The notes beneath the pieces are model-generated. The model was not told the DNA's origin. It saw only the letters and a list, made by a program, of their open reading frames with translations, and searched no databases. The translations under genes were made by a program, and so were the position numbers. From Moringa oleifera (lineage: Eukaryota > Streptophyta > Magnoliopsida > Brassicales > Moringaceae), in assembly GCA_021397835.1 (NCBI GenBank), contig JAJFZO010000230.1, forward strand, positions 5,264,001 through 5,328,000: a stretch of 64,000 nt of DNA, written 5' to 3'. Shown here in pieces: positions 15,253-28,500 of this stretch (within the stretch, counting starts at the first letter, position 1; each line of letters starts with the position of its first letter).

Positions 15253-16917
15253 ATGGCCGGAAAGTTGTTTCCTCTAAAAGCTTTGACTTTCTTGTCCAAA
15301 ATCCTATTGAGAGGATCAGAAAGCTCACCCTCTGTTCACTTTAACACAAGCAATAATAGCAACTATCAGAGTTGGTTCAAAGGTTTCAAGAGATACATGT
15401 CTCTTGTTCATGAATCACGAGGGTTTTCAGATGAGACAGTTCTGGTTTTCAACGTGGAGAGTGCGTTGCTGAGATCGTGTTCTCGGTTTCCTTACTTCAT
15501 GCTGGTGGCATTTGAAGCTGGAGGGCTATTCAGAGCTCTTGTTTTGCTTCTCCTTCATCCTTTTCTCTGCTTGGTCAGTGAACAGCAGGGGTTGAAGATT
15601 ATGGTTTTTGTATGCTTTTTAGGGTTAAAGAAGGAGACGTTCAGGATAGGAAGCTCTGTGTTGCATAAGTTTTTCCTCGAAGATGTCGGGCGTGAAGGAT
15701 TTGATGCAGTGATGAGTTGTGGGAGAAGGGTTGCAGTGACTGACCTGCCAAGAGTCATGGTTGAAGGGTTCTTGAAGGATTACATAGGAGTTGAGGCTGT
15801 CATCGGGAGAGACTTAAAGGTGGTTCATGGGTACTTCGTGGGTCTAATGGATAGAAGAGAGACAGTAACTGAGCTTCTGGGTGACCTGAAAATGAGGTCT
15901 CATGCCATCGGATTAGGCTGCTTGAGCAAGTCCCTGGACCGGCAAGTCTTCAAACATTGCGAGGTTTGCAATCTATACAATGCTACTTAGTAATAAGATT
16001 AATTTCCTCTGTAGTAATGGGTTTGGCAATTGCAACAGGAGGTTTACTTGGTGACTGAAGCAGAGAAGAGGAACTGGCAAGTTCTTCCAAGGAAGAGATA
16101 CCTGAAACCGTTGATCTTTCATGACGGAAGACTGGCTTTTAGGCCGACTTTTGTTGCCACCTTCCTCATGTTCATGTGGTTTCCATTAGGGTTCTTGCTC
16201 TGCTTTGTCAGAGTAACTCTGGCTGTGTTACTACCTTACAGGGCGTTTGTACCCATATTGGCCATGAGCGGAATTGCAACAACGATTTCAAAATCCAGGG
16301 AGGACTTAACTGCTCTGGCCAATAATGAAGAGAAAGAGCGAAGGAGGATACTGTATGTGTGCAACCACAGAACTCTGCTTGACCCAGTTCACATTTCGGT
16401 GGTTCTCATGAAACCTATTGCTGCTGTCACCTACAGCTTAAGCAGGTTCAACGAGGTGATTTCTCCCATAAAAACTGTCAGGCTGACCAGAGAGAGGGAG
16501 AAAGATAGAAGAACAATGGAAAAAATGTTGAAGCAAAGTGACCTGGTAGTTTGCCCAGAAGGAACCACTTGCAGAGAACCCTATCTGCTGAGGTTCAGCC
16601 CGCTATTTGCAGAGATGAGTGAAGATATTGTTCCTGTAGCTATTCAAACAGAGGTGAGTATGTTCTATGGATCCACAGCTAGTGGATTTAAATGCTTAGA
16701 TTCTGCATTTCATATGTTGAATCCATATCCTACATACTCTGTCAAGATTCTTGGCAAGTTGACCAGCACACAGACATGTAAATCTGGAGGGAAATCAAGT
16801 TATGAAGTGGCGAATCAAGTGCAGAGAGAGATTGCAAATGCTTTAGGGTACGAGTGCACCAATCTTACCAGGAAGGATAAGTACATGATATTGGCTGGTA
16901 ATAACGGAATAATATAA
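15253..16917 (+). CDS. Glycerol-3-phosphate sn-2-type acyltransferase, GPAT2/GPAT3-like
   Basis: Land-plant-type, membrane-bound glycerol-3-phosphate acyltransferase, the family that supplies acylglycerols for cutin, suberin and related lipids at the ER. The exons are 15253-15963 and 16039-16917, in phase 0, with a 75-bp intron. The protein is 529 aa, normal for the family. The N-terminal half is the HAD-like domain. Its first motif reads VFNVESALL, lacking the nucleophilic Asp of DxDxT, so phosphatase activity is not expected. Hydrophobic segments lie near residues 85-125 and 275-320. The acyltransferase motifs are intact: NHRTLLDP (346-353), YSLSRF, VRLTRER, VCPEGTTCREPYLLRFSPLF (about 408-427) and the family tail TRKDKYMILAGNNG. 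Sequence choices (CNHRTLLDP, TASGFKCLD) fit GPAT2/3 better than GPAT4/6/8. The substrate and acyl chain preference cannot be read from sequence. Confidence 0.92.
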
Positions 16918-17488
16918 GAATTTTCAATCATTCAGGATTCTGAGAGAAGGTTGTGACAATTCAGTATATGAATAGTACTAATATAAATTTGTATTACATT
17001 TTTAAGGTAAAAGCTTCTCAAGTAAAGTGAGTAGAGCAATGGAAATGACCATCATATACTGGATTACTGAAAATCTCCTGTCCCTGCTTGCCTAAATCAG
17101 TCTTCTAGCTCCTAAAGTAAGATGTGAATCTTAGCAGGATGAACAATAACAGCACTAAAATTCATGTAACTTCTACTTTGGGCTACAATGCAAAGTCCAG
17201 AAATGAGTTTGTGTGCATGTGATACTGTGAAATGCTAAATAACTTAGAGATGACAGGGAGACCGATTTTCAGCTCAGGAAGCAACTCAGAAAATTATCAC
17301 TGGAGCTTCTAAGTCTAATGGTTCAAAATTTGTAAGGGCTTTCTACTTGGATGACATGTGAAGTTTTGTATAGATTCAAGTTTTTGTGATGACGGTAATC
17401 TGCATTTCCCTCATTGAAAGTTTATATATAAAGGGAAGCTCTGTATGAACATATGTATTTATGGTATCTGAAAAAGCAAAGGCCTAAC
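16918..17488. other. Convergent 3' intergenic region
   Basis: About 570 bases separate the GPAT stop from the stop of the minus-strand GRX-DEP-DUF547 gene. It presumably holds both 3'UTRs. No other coding or RNA signal is visible. Confidence 0.6.
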
Positions 17489-20400
17489 CTAGCAGTTCAA
17501 TCCCCAATCATAAGGCTGATATATCACTTTCAACTGACTATCAGCCAGCAGCTCCAGTAAAGCTTCAGAGTCTGTTGGCTCCAAGTAGTTTGCAGCATGC
17601 TTCAGTACCTCTACCTCATTCTTGCCGAAATCTACGCTAAACCTGAGCAATAATTTAGCAGATATGATAATAGAAGTAAAAATCCAAAGCTAACCACTAA
17701 ATGCACCTTAGAATATCTAAATCCTGAACTCTGCCTTAAAATATATGCATGGAATTTGGATGTTATTACCTTTGCACATTGCAAAGAAACAAACTTTCTA
17801 AAGGAAAAATAGAAGATCGATTATGCTTACTGAATCTCAAAACCAACATATTGAACATTTCTATTTTTCGGCCCCAAAAAATAAACATTTTTAAGTCCAC
17901 TTGGGAAGAACTCAAATTGTTAAGAGTACCATAGACAGAATGAAAAACAGGTGCATTAGCAGGTATTGTTCATCTACTGAAACATGACATGTAAGGAATA
18001 TCCAAAATTCTTGTCTTGTGTCTTTTAAAATTATTTATGTCCATTTGACTAATTAATATAAAGCATAAATCATGTAGAAAGAATCACAAGGCAACACGAA
18101 GAAAAGATTACCATTTGAGGATCTTATTGACTGATGCAACCTTAGCTTTAAAATCAATAAGAAGTCCTCCACACCTCAAGAAATTTTGGGCTGACTCCAT
18201 CAACTCTTTATCAATGTTGCTGGGCGAGTAACACCGAAGAGCTGGCCCAGATCGGTTACCACAAACCAGAGCAAAGTGAATGAGAGGCTCTGGGTAGGGA
18301 AGAACCACCTGAAAAAGTACATACCAGCATAAGGAAGATGAATTTCTGATTAATACATAACACAATGAGACAACTATAGGCATAAATAAATTTCTTCTCC
18401 AGTTGGTCTCTGAGAAGAATAATGGAGATGATAATCTTTTACCAACCTAATCAACTTCCTACTGATGAAAGTTTAGTCCTCTCTCCTTACCTTCTATCTA
18501 TTACAAGGCAAATTAGCTTGCAAACAAAGAAAAGGAGAAGTTCTCAAAATACTGATCTTTTTCTCTTTAACTTTAAGCCGGTATGCAGATATACCAAAAA
18601 GAAAACTAATATCCAGAATATTCATGAATATGGATCAGTCACCCCAAAAAAAAAAAAAAAGAGGAAATCATGAACTTGAAAAACTCAAAAAACAAAACAA
18701 AAAAGTACAATCTTTTTGCTAGGTAAGATCTGAATTAAAACTGACCCGTGGTCCTTACAGCCAAAGCTAAAGCCAAAGGGAAAAAGTTCAATGAAAACAT
18801 GAGAAGACTGATGTATAGAAAACTGAATGTAAGCCTCAAAAGTTTCTTAATAAGACTCTTAAGCTGCCTGACAACCACCACCACCCCTCCCATTAAAAAG
18901 AAAAGAATATAACTAGCATTCAGGTGTCAAGGTAACAGAAATTAGGGCAATAATAAATGTCTATAAAAACAACAATCATCATGATCATATGGTTAGCTTA
19001 GTCAACTAAGCACAGCACGAAATAAGCAATCAAGAATAATACTATTTTACTAGTATTGTTTCTGCTCAGAAAAAATATATTATTTAGTATGACTATCTTA
19101 CATTCACACGCTTATCTCTTGCCCCAAATGGCTTCATGATATTGTAAGGTGGTCTCTGGTTACCCCTCAAAATCCCGTTTTGAATAGTTGAGAGTGAGTA
19201 TGTACACCCACCAACAACATATTTGAAATCTCCAAACATCCTTCTTCGTTCCAGCGCACCAACTGGATAACCCCACACCAATATGGCATGGATAGCCATC
19301 ATATTGTAAAGATTTATAAAGAAAGCAAGCTTCTCCTCCCTTGACACATCTTGTAATTCTACTCTGTGGAGCTCCTGAACTACTCTTAAATATCTAGAGA
19401 GACATTGCAATCATCAGTGACAACCTACACATAAAGACAAAAATATGTCCAGTAACATTCTGAGGTAAGCAATTTCATACAAGAATGCTCTAACCTTGCA
19501 AATTCCTCACTTCCATGAATGCTTCTGTAGTCTACATGCTTTCCATCTTCTGATGTGTAGGCTTCAAAGATTGCATAGGACAAAAATCTCAACCTCGATG
19601 CAATATCAATGATAGACTTGGGCTTCACATCAATTATACCCCTTGGTATGTTGTGACATTGAGATGACACAATAGGGTCATCATCCAAGAACCGATACAA
19701 GTGGTTGCCATCCTCAAATATGTTCTCACTAGCAGGAAAAAAAACAGATAGTCAATTATGGAATCTGAAGGAAATAATAATATTATTATTAATAATAATA
19801 ACAAGCAGAATACAAAAACACTTAACCACTATAGAAAGGGACTTACTCAAGAACATGTTGAAAGAAGAGCTTGCTTGCAAGCTTTCTTGCAAATTCAACA
19901 GCCTGGCAAATAAGGTAACGAGAGGAGTTAACATCAATCTAGTCATGCTATAATATGTGTCAATTGAGTAAGCAAGTTTAGTGTTTAATTTTAATTTTCA
20001 GCTACAATTTGTTCCAACAGATCATTCAACAAGCGAAACCACAGTTTCCACCTCCATTTCTGCTTTGTTTTTGCTTTCAAAAATACAAAGCAAAATATAT
20101 CACAATTGTCTCAGAACTATATTACTGAAAATGAAGAAGCATTAAGCACGGAGAAAGACTTGGCACTGACAGTACGACTAGTCAATGTTCAAAAATATTT
20201 GTAAATTTCTCCTTAACCAGGTGAAAAGATAAAAATAAACCAAATGAATCATGATAATTTACGAATATTAAAAGGTCTAGAATTCAATTTTTGATCACAC
20301 ACTGTCTAACACAATATAAAAAAGGATAATTTTTGAACAACGTTAAGTTTTAAGCAAAAATAATAAGCTTTAACCAAAATTTGAGAGTTACAGAAAACCT

Positions 20401-22448
20401 TGGATTAAACTTAAGGTCATCCAGTTACAACCTAGAAAACATTTTTAAGTAGTACAAAAGAAAGTATGAAAGTAGGTGGTTTTACTGATAATTTTAAGAT
20501 TATATATGTGTACATATATGTGTATGTATGTAGGTACATGAGGAACAAAAAAAAATTCAAATAGCCATGCTCATTAAGCCTAAAAGATCATTCCAATTTC
20601 AAGAGGTCACTGTAACGAGCAGGAGGTGCTTATCATGTATTACTCATACAACAAAAACAACACAAGTTGCAATGTCAGTGTAGATAATCACAGATATCAA
20701 CATAAGCATACAGATAGGAATCTACATGAAATAGAGTCAAGAAGCATGACATGCATATAGAGATGATCTCCCAATAGTTGCCCATCCATGAGAAGGACAC
20801 TAACCCTGATTCCATGAAGTTAGAAAAGTTTATTCAACTTATTGAGAGAACGATGTTTCACTTATAGCTTCATTTCGAGCTTCCAAGTACCCTACAGTAT
20901 TCAAAACATAGACATTATCTTTTTCTTTTCAAACTCAAAATGCACTTGAAGTTAAAAGCTCAGAAAGTTCAACTGAAATCAAGAATGCATGCAGGTCTTT
21001 TTTCTGATACATAAACTTGAAATAATCCAAACACACATTGAATATTTCATCTACTGAAGACTGAACTGACATAACCAGCAAACTATTAGTCCTAAATCCT
21101 CTCGCAACAAACATCAAGGCCCTGTAACTGCATGTATCAAACATTCAAAGACGTTGCATGGGAGGCACCAGTGATCTAGTAGAAATCAGTGTTGATTCCC
21201 TAGGAAGAAAAATAAATAAACAACCATAACCATATCGTAACTTACATCTGGTCTTTCCAAGTACTGATCTTCTGATAAGAAATCCACAGCTTCTGAACCT
21301 AAAAAGCAGTTGGTGAACCTGCGCATTTTGTAAAATCTGTCCTTAATAACAATGGATTGCTTCATTTTCCTTACAATAAGAGCTAGTTCATCAACAGTCC
21401 CACTAGTTGATACATCATCTTCACCAGAAAGAGGTGGCAAAGGGGCTTCCATTGATGGTGCTTCAGTAGTCAGATATTCAATTTTCTCATCAAGCTTGCC
21501 AGACTCATCCAACCCCTTGAGCTCAACCAAACCTCTAATTAGTATTTCATTAAAGAAAACCTTGGGCACATCAGAGGATCCAGCAATTCTCTCTAACTCC
21601 GCCTTTCTACTTGGATAGACATCAATGTTAATCTCAACATATCTAAGTCTCCTCCTCTGCAAAAATAACCTAGCCTCTCTGCAGGACTGGCACCCTAACC
21701 TAGTATAGAGCATAATTCTTCCTTTCATGACCACAGGTTGTATTGATGCTACAATCGTTTCTGCACCCTCCTCAGCTTTGCTTTCTCCATCAACATCATG
21801 TGTCATCTTAATATAGTTTAGAGGATTCCAAGCAGATTTCTCTGGTGTTTTTTGAGATACTTCCCTTGCCTCTTGAGGGGAATCTAAACCCTCCTTATTT
21901 TCTTCAACAGGTAGATCCTGTTCAAAATTATCTTTCTTTCCAGAAAGGCGGCGCAGAACAGAGGTGACTGCGACTGCACCTTTCTCCTTGACAAAATTCT
22001 TGATTGCAACTGCCTTCTCAGGCCAAACAGATCCTTCAGATTCCACATCATGGTCCAACAAATGGGTAGATGTACTGTGGTTAGCTTCCAACCCAGAAAC
22101 CTCAGTTCCATCAAAGACAGGCTCTGTTTCCTCCACACCAAGAATTTCCTCTGATACTTGATTTCTTTCTCCTTGATCTTTAGAATCAGCATGTTCACCC
22201 CCAAGCTCATCTTCAACAGTTCTTTCTGATTTATCTTCTTGTCCTTTAGACTCCAAGATGAGCATCTTGTTGTCCACATCATCTTGTTCGTGATTTCTCT
22301 CTAACTTGCAGCTATCATCACTGATGCTCAGAGATTTCATCTCTTCCAATGGTTCTTTCTGGTCTTCTTTTTGAGCATCTACTGAACTGTCCTCTGGCTT
22401 TTCACGAGTTGGAGAATTTTCAGTATTAGTTGCAGTAAAGTCTTCCAT
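17489..22448 (-). CDS. Glutaredoxin-DEP-DUF547 multidomain protein, six coding exons
   Basis: The coding exons on the minus strand are 21246-22448, 19847-19902, 19495-19728, 19102-19393, 18112-18308 and 17489-17642. They join in frame to 711 aa. Residues 1-230 are acidic, low complexity and probably disordered. A glutaredoxin domain covers about 243-318, with an atypical active site CQSC (253-256) and the cis-Pro motif DVPKVFF (Pro295). A DEP domain covers about 352-440 (FTNCFLGSEAVDFL, then KLFFQHVLD). DUF547 lies at about 490-640 and includes REEKLAFFINLYNMMAIHAIL, CTYSLSTIQNGILRG and HFALVCGNRSGPALRCY. The domain order matches an Arabidopsis family annotated only as electron carrier/disulfide oxidoreductase (At4g08550, from memory). 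No biochemical role is established. A 5'UTR exon (22449-22560) and a further leader exon ending at 24746 are inferred from an acceptor and a GTAAGT donor. Confidence 0.88.
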
Positions 22449-24950
22449 TTTGATGGTTCTAACAAAATAAGCAACTATTTTTGTCCAACTTGCTAAAACA
22501 TCGGTCTTTAGTTGCAATCCTTCAGATAATTACAGATTACAGAGCACTTATAGCAGATTCCTGCAAGAAGTTAACACATGCTCAGAAAATATAAAAATTA
22601 TTTGAAGATATGAAAAATAAAATTCAATCTTAGATCCTGAATAAGTAAAATATACTAAAACATCACCACAAACATATGACCATTGTCGACAAAGTAATAA
22701 GAATATTTTTCTCTTTTGCCCATTCAAGAGGTCATGGAAATTCGAAGTTCAACTTCAAAGTACCAAATGAAAAGTACACTACTCATCTTTGTCAAGGATG
22801 CTAGAAAACTTCTGAGTTTTCTTGTATCCACTATTTGAACAGCAGACATCCAGAAATGATGCATTGAAGTTTGAAAACAGTGGGCCCACTTACCTCAGAC
22901 TTATTGGGATCGACAAAGACAGCCATAAACAAAATTAAAAAATATGTTTAGAAAAAATAGAAGATAGTAAGTAGAGTCTATTTACCAATTTGCAAACTGC
23001 CAATGTACTTGTTCATTAGATGTCATTATGAACCTTGCCTTGCCATATCCTAGACCAATTATTGCCACCAATCATGGTGATCACCAACAATTCAGCAAGA
23101 ACAGATAGAAAATATTAAAATATTCAATTAGAGCAGATGACACGGACGAACTGGGAGGATAGAAGATCAATCTTGAGGAGAACACAACATACAAACACTT
23201 GAGACATGGATCTCAAATCTCAAAACGTTATCTGGATTCTCATCAATATATATTTTCTTAAACCAGATGGTGGCCCAAATATATATATAGGCACCTCACC
23301 TTTGAAAAATACACTTAAAATTTGAAAAAAAATGGAAAAAAAACAAACAAGTGATTAACAATTGCACCAATTACTGCCCTAATTCAGAAATCTATAATAC
23401 CTTTGCATAAAATACACAAAGCAGTACCTCATCATCTAATAGGGAAAATGATGGAATACTGCTTTAAGGATTTCAAGCAAACTCATTGTGGATGTCAATG
23501 CAGAAACTAGAAATCTCTTTTTCACCTGTCCTCTTTTTATAGTTATTTTTTTTTATTGCTTTTTATAAAAAAGATCATGATCTTTTTATGTATCAGGATT
23601 TATTACCTATTATATTTAATGTATTCTATTGTGTGAGACAGGCTATTTGTGAGTTTTAAGCAAAGTTTAGATTTCTAAGAATATTTTGAGTTCCAATATC
23701 TCCATTTTCAATGTTTTTTATCCTCAAAATTTAATTCCTGATTCTCTGCCCTGGTCATTGTTCCGCATCAATTTCTAAACAATCAGACCACTCCAGCTTT
23801 TATGGGCACCAACTCTCTGTGAATCATAAATAAATAGAAATACAAATATATTCAATAATTATCCTGATCACTTTCCTAATTTTGATACCTGCATCTAAAA
23901 CAAATTTGCCTAAACCCTTAAAAGATAACTGTCACTGGAGAGCACCACTAGCCCACCATGCCAAGTACATAATATCATAGGCAGATAGAGAATTTGACAA
24001 CTTTTGAAAGAAATAAGTGGTAGTTAAGGCCCCATTACAATAAGAAACCCAAACACATGCAGAACAAGTTATCAAGCATCGACTTCCACGTGCACATTGT
24101 TGAATGGTAAGCTCAAAAGATGATGACAAAACTGTTTTAATTGCTTCTCTGTAGATACACAAAACTATTGTGTATTAAGTTCACATCCCTGCAGGTGCAC
24201 TCAGATGAGCAACGAGAGACTCTATTAAAATATTCAAAAGCTCCTAGTACAGAATCCCTGAACTAAAGGGAATCCTAAATAGCATGCTGATTCAGTTGAA
24301 GGCTCACAATAAGATGAGGTAGAAATAACAATGAATAGTTTGAACAAACATGCACGAGTACATTCCAATAGCATATGGTATATAAGAACGTGCATGTGTG
24401 CGTAGCATAAGAAGAAAAGATATTGAGTCGTCACTACCAAAGTGCTCAAACAAATATGTAACCTTTTCACTGTTGACTCGAGCACAAAGGCACATCAGAA
24501 TGAAGGAAAAAAGAAGTATCACACTTTTCTCAACATAAAGAAACCAGAGTCCAAATCCAAAACCCCATAACCAAATACGAAGGAAAGATAAAACACCAAT
24601 TACTTTACGCTCGCTATTCAAACAGTATCAGCAAAAAGAAATTCAAGAGAACAAAGACTTGTCATTTTGCATCTTAATAAAAAAAAAACATAAATTTAAA
24701 AGAATGTATAAACACGCAAGACAAAAGTGAAGTAACAGAACTTACAGATCTGGAGAGAGGGATACGATGGGGATCAAAACGAAACTGATGAATAAGTTGA
24801 CGGAGACGATCGGGAGAGGGTTGCAGAAATGCCGAAAAATAAATTTGAAAGTCAAGAATTTGATCTTTTTGTTTTTCTTTCTTGGTCGGCCATTGATCGA
24901 AAGGAAACGGTAGGATAAGGATGACGCTGATCCCTCACAGGCGAAGAGAC
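22449..24950 (-). other. 5' leader and 5'UTR intron of the GRX-DEP-DUF547 gene
   Basis: The minus-strand acceptor TTCTTGCAG sits at 22561-22562 and a GATCT|GTAAGTT donor at 24744-24746, predicting a 2.2-kb 5'UTR intron (22561-24745). Several stops precede the ATG at 22448 in its frame, so coding does not start earlier. No domain-bearing open frame was found in the intron. Confidence 0.5.
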
Positions 24951-25547
24951 AACCTGAAGAAGCGGGAAGTCCGTGGGCTGAAAATGTAAAAATGGTTTTT
25001 GAGTTTTGGACTATGGACTTTCTCTCCCACTCGTCTTTTCATACCCGCACCTACACGTCAGAACTCTCTTGCAGACCACCCCTTTTTTCCTCAATATTAC
25101 GAATCAGACACTCTCATGTCTACAGTACCACATGAATTTTTCTCCCAGACTTTCTTCTAGATCGAAATTTTCCAGGGTCGACGTCTTTTCCCAAGAAAAT
25201 TAAAATGTCTGTACACGTGTCTCTTCCTTGTAAAAAGAAAAACGTCATTCCAACGGTGCCGTTTCGTAGAAATAGCTTAGCCTTGTAGTTATGGTGAACC
25301 ACGTGTCCGAGCCATTTCTGAAAGAAGAGTGTACTGGAACGACATCGTGTACTGGAACGACATCGTGTACTGTATCACCTTTGCCCAGAGCCCTCTCTGG
25401 TGAACCCAAGGGACTGATGCCTCCTCTTAGAAGGGAGAAGATATAACTAAACCATTGTATATAGTTTCTGTAAACTGAATTCTTGCGATCCCCAAAAGCT
25501 GGCCAAACAAATTCGTGGTAATTTTTGACACAGATAACTGCTTTCAC
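24950..25547. promoter_or_regulatory. Shared divergent promoter region with two G-boxes and an 18-bp tandem repeat
   Basis: Two genes are transcribed outward from this roughly 600-bp gap. It contains CACGTG at 25214-25219 and 25300-25305, typical bZIP/bHLH sites. It also holds 2.4 tandem copies of an 18-bp unit starting GTGTACTGG at 25329-25372. Bidirectional function is inferred from layout only. Confidence 0.5.
25329..25372 (+). repeat. Perfect 18-bp tandem repeat, 2.4 copies
   Basis: Unit one is 25329-25346, unit two is 25347-25364, and a partial third is 25365-25372. The copies are identical, so the expansion is recent. It lies in the divergent promoter between the GRX-DEP-DUF547 gene and the plastid-protein gene. 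Confidence 0.95.
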
Positions 25548-28500
25548 ATGGAATTGGCTTGTGCTTCTCTCCAGTCCTCGCGCTTTTTTCTTCTTAGGAA
25601 CTATTACACTGAAAATTCTCGAGCTCGGTATGCTCCTTCTCTCTCTTTGAACAGAAATTCAGCTCGAAATTCATGTTCCTCATCTAAAATCCAGAAAGGT
25701 AAGACTATGAAGATTTTATTCACCACTTTGCTTGAGTTTTAGATGCCGTTGGAGAATTCATTGTAACAGAAGGTTAGGAAGAAAAGAAATGAAGTTGAGA
25801 CTATTGTGCTTCTGAAGTTCTACAAACTTTTTTTTTTCTTCTTATATCAGATTAACAACCGAATCAGAAAGTTTGAATTTAGCTGTTTTATTGCATTCAG
25901 CAGTAAACTCTATTCGTACTTGTGTAGGTTGTGTAGCAATAAGTTTTTACTCCTCTTTTCTGCTTATGTGTTTGGTTCTGTTTTTGTGTCTTATACGCAG
26001 AAAAGAATCATGATTAAGAAGAATTTTTTTTTTAGTTGGGAAATGTTGATTGGCATGTTATACAACACAGTTCATGGTCTTTATCATCTTCTTGAAACCT
26101 CAATTTTATATCTTGTGAGCTACTGTGACAATATGGAGGCTTGCGTCTAACTGGTAATTCCTTTGTAATGCCAGGTTGTTCTTTGTTGGTTGATGCAGTG
26201 AGGCCACAGCGATTTCCACTTGCTGCTATTGTTGGTGATGTACCTACTACACAAAACGAGTGTAGTGAAGACGAGTCTTCATTGTCAGATTCTTCTGATT
26301 CCTTGCCAGTCCATGGTGAATCCACAAGAGATGGTGAAAAGATAGATGAAAAAGATCATATTGAGGGCTTGGATGATCGTAAAATGATTAAAGTATGTGA
26401 TAAACTAATTGAGGTTTTCATGGTTGACAAGCCCACTCCAACCGACTGGAGAAGGTTAATCACTTTCAGTAAAGAATGGGGCAATATCAGACCACATTTC
26501 TACAAGCGTTGCCAGGAGCGAGCAGACGGTGAAGAGGATCCTGGGATGAAGCATAAGCTACTACGGCTGAGCAGGAAACTTAAAGAGGTGCGCTGTAATA
26601 TTTCATGCCTTCACATTTTCAATGGTTTAAATTAAATATCTTTATATCTGGATAATAATTTAAAAGAAAGAGAAGCTATGCGTCTCTCTATTCTGTATCT
26701 TATCTGCTATGAGTTCCTCTTTAATTGGTCTTACAGAATTTCCTTAGTCTGATTTAATACCACAGCTTGTTGCATTGAAATGGAGCCAGGTGTTGGGAAT
26801 GAAGTACCAATCCCTAGTTGATGGGATTAAATGCAAAAACCCTAAAACTCGAAAGCAATAATAACTATTATAAGAAAAAAATCAAACAATCATAAGAACA
26901 CACGATTTATAGTGGTTTATCCTTAATTAAGAGTTATATTCACTTTACCGCCGCAGCAAAAAACCTACAACTTATTTTCTCCGTAGCCCTCCCTTTGTAT
27001 AATGTAAAACTCACTATGCATATGTAGAAATTCCTATTTTATATAATAAAACCTAGGAGTAATGATACATATGTGAAAACTCTAAATACCCTTCTATGTA
27101 AATTGGTCTCAGCACATACTTAACACATACCAGCCTGTGTGAGTTTTTGCCAAGTGAAAGAGATAAATCTTCCTTTGCCCAAAAAGAAAAGGGAAATAAA
27201 TCATGCTTTTTGATGATGCTTACAGCTCTGAAATAGTAGGCTTGGAAACAGTAGTTTAGTGCATTGGCGCTAGCTATGCTTTTCTGGTTTGCCCTAAGTT
27301 TTTTATATTTGAATGAAAATTACTGCAAACTTCTTTTCCTCAGATTGATGAAGATGTCCAGAGACATAATGAACTTCTTGAAGTGATCAAGGAGGCTCCA
27401 TCACAAATAAGTGAAGTTGTTGCCAAGCGTCGCAAAGATTTCACGAAAGAATTTTTTGTTCACCTTCATACTGTTGCAGAATCTTACTATGACAATCCAA
27501 CTGAACAGAATGGTGAGATTAATAAGTCTGTATTAGATAATATGTAGACTAAATATCATTTCTGCACAATGCTACGAGATGCATTCAGAAACAACTCGTG
27601 CAGTTTATCTGGACCCAAATTCATATATAACAGTGAATCAGTTTCTGCGACAACATGTTCTTAGGTTAATCTAGCTTGACTGAACTAATATAATAACCAA
27701 TTTAAAATTATTTCAATTGAGGGACTGTTGAAAATATTATACTTGATCAGAATAGAAACTGATGTCTAACTTGAATTTTGGTATAGCAGTCACTGTTTCA
27801 TATATATTTGGTGTAGCATTGGTAACACTGGGTTTCATATATATTTGGTGTAGCATTGGTAACACTGGTAATCCTTATTAAAAGGAAAAGAAAAGAAAAG
27901 AAAAGAAAATTCTGCTTAGAAATCTCGAATTGCTGCTGTTAGTCATCAGCTTTTACATCATAAACACTGCTGGTAGTAATTTCCATTTATTTCTGTTTCA
28001 AGCTCTGGCAAAGCTTGGGAATATGTGCTTGGCTGCTGTCCAAACCTATGATAGTGCAACTGAAAGCATTGAAGCACTAAATGCTGCAGAGTTGAAATTT
28101 CAAGATATTATGAACTCCCATTCGCTGGATGCTGCGTGTCGGAAGATAGACAATTTGGCTCAAAAGAATCAACTTGATTCGGCATTGGTATTAATGATCA
28201 CAAAAGCTTGGTCTGCTGCTAAAGAATCAAACATGATGAGAGATGAGGTAGAATGATCCCTGTCTCTTTATATAATCTTTAGTGACAAGTAGCATTTTGG
28301 CTTTTTATGACGGGGGTTGGGTGGATACAATTAGTCTCTGATGGTTTGCTAATTATGTTTGTGGTTTTGTTTCAATTCATGCTGGGAGGGAATGGGAGGA
28401 AAGGAAAGTTCTCAAATGACTGATTTTCTCATTATATGATTGTTTTTTCCAGGGTGACAGTTGAATGGTTTTTTTCTTTTTATTCCCTATTTTATCAGAA

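Noticed and set aside
23932..24621. Several minus-strand frames in the GRX-DEP-DUF547 leader intron
   Set aside because: Hydrophobic/Cys-rich random text with no conserved motif or proper splice junction to the gene.
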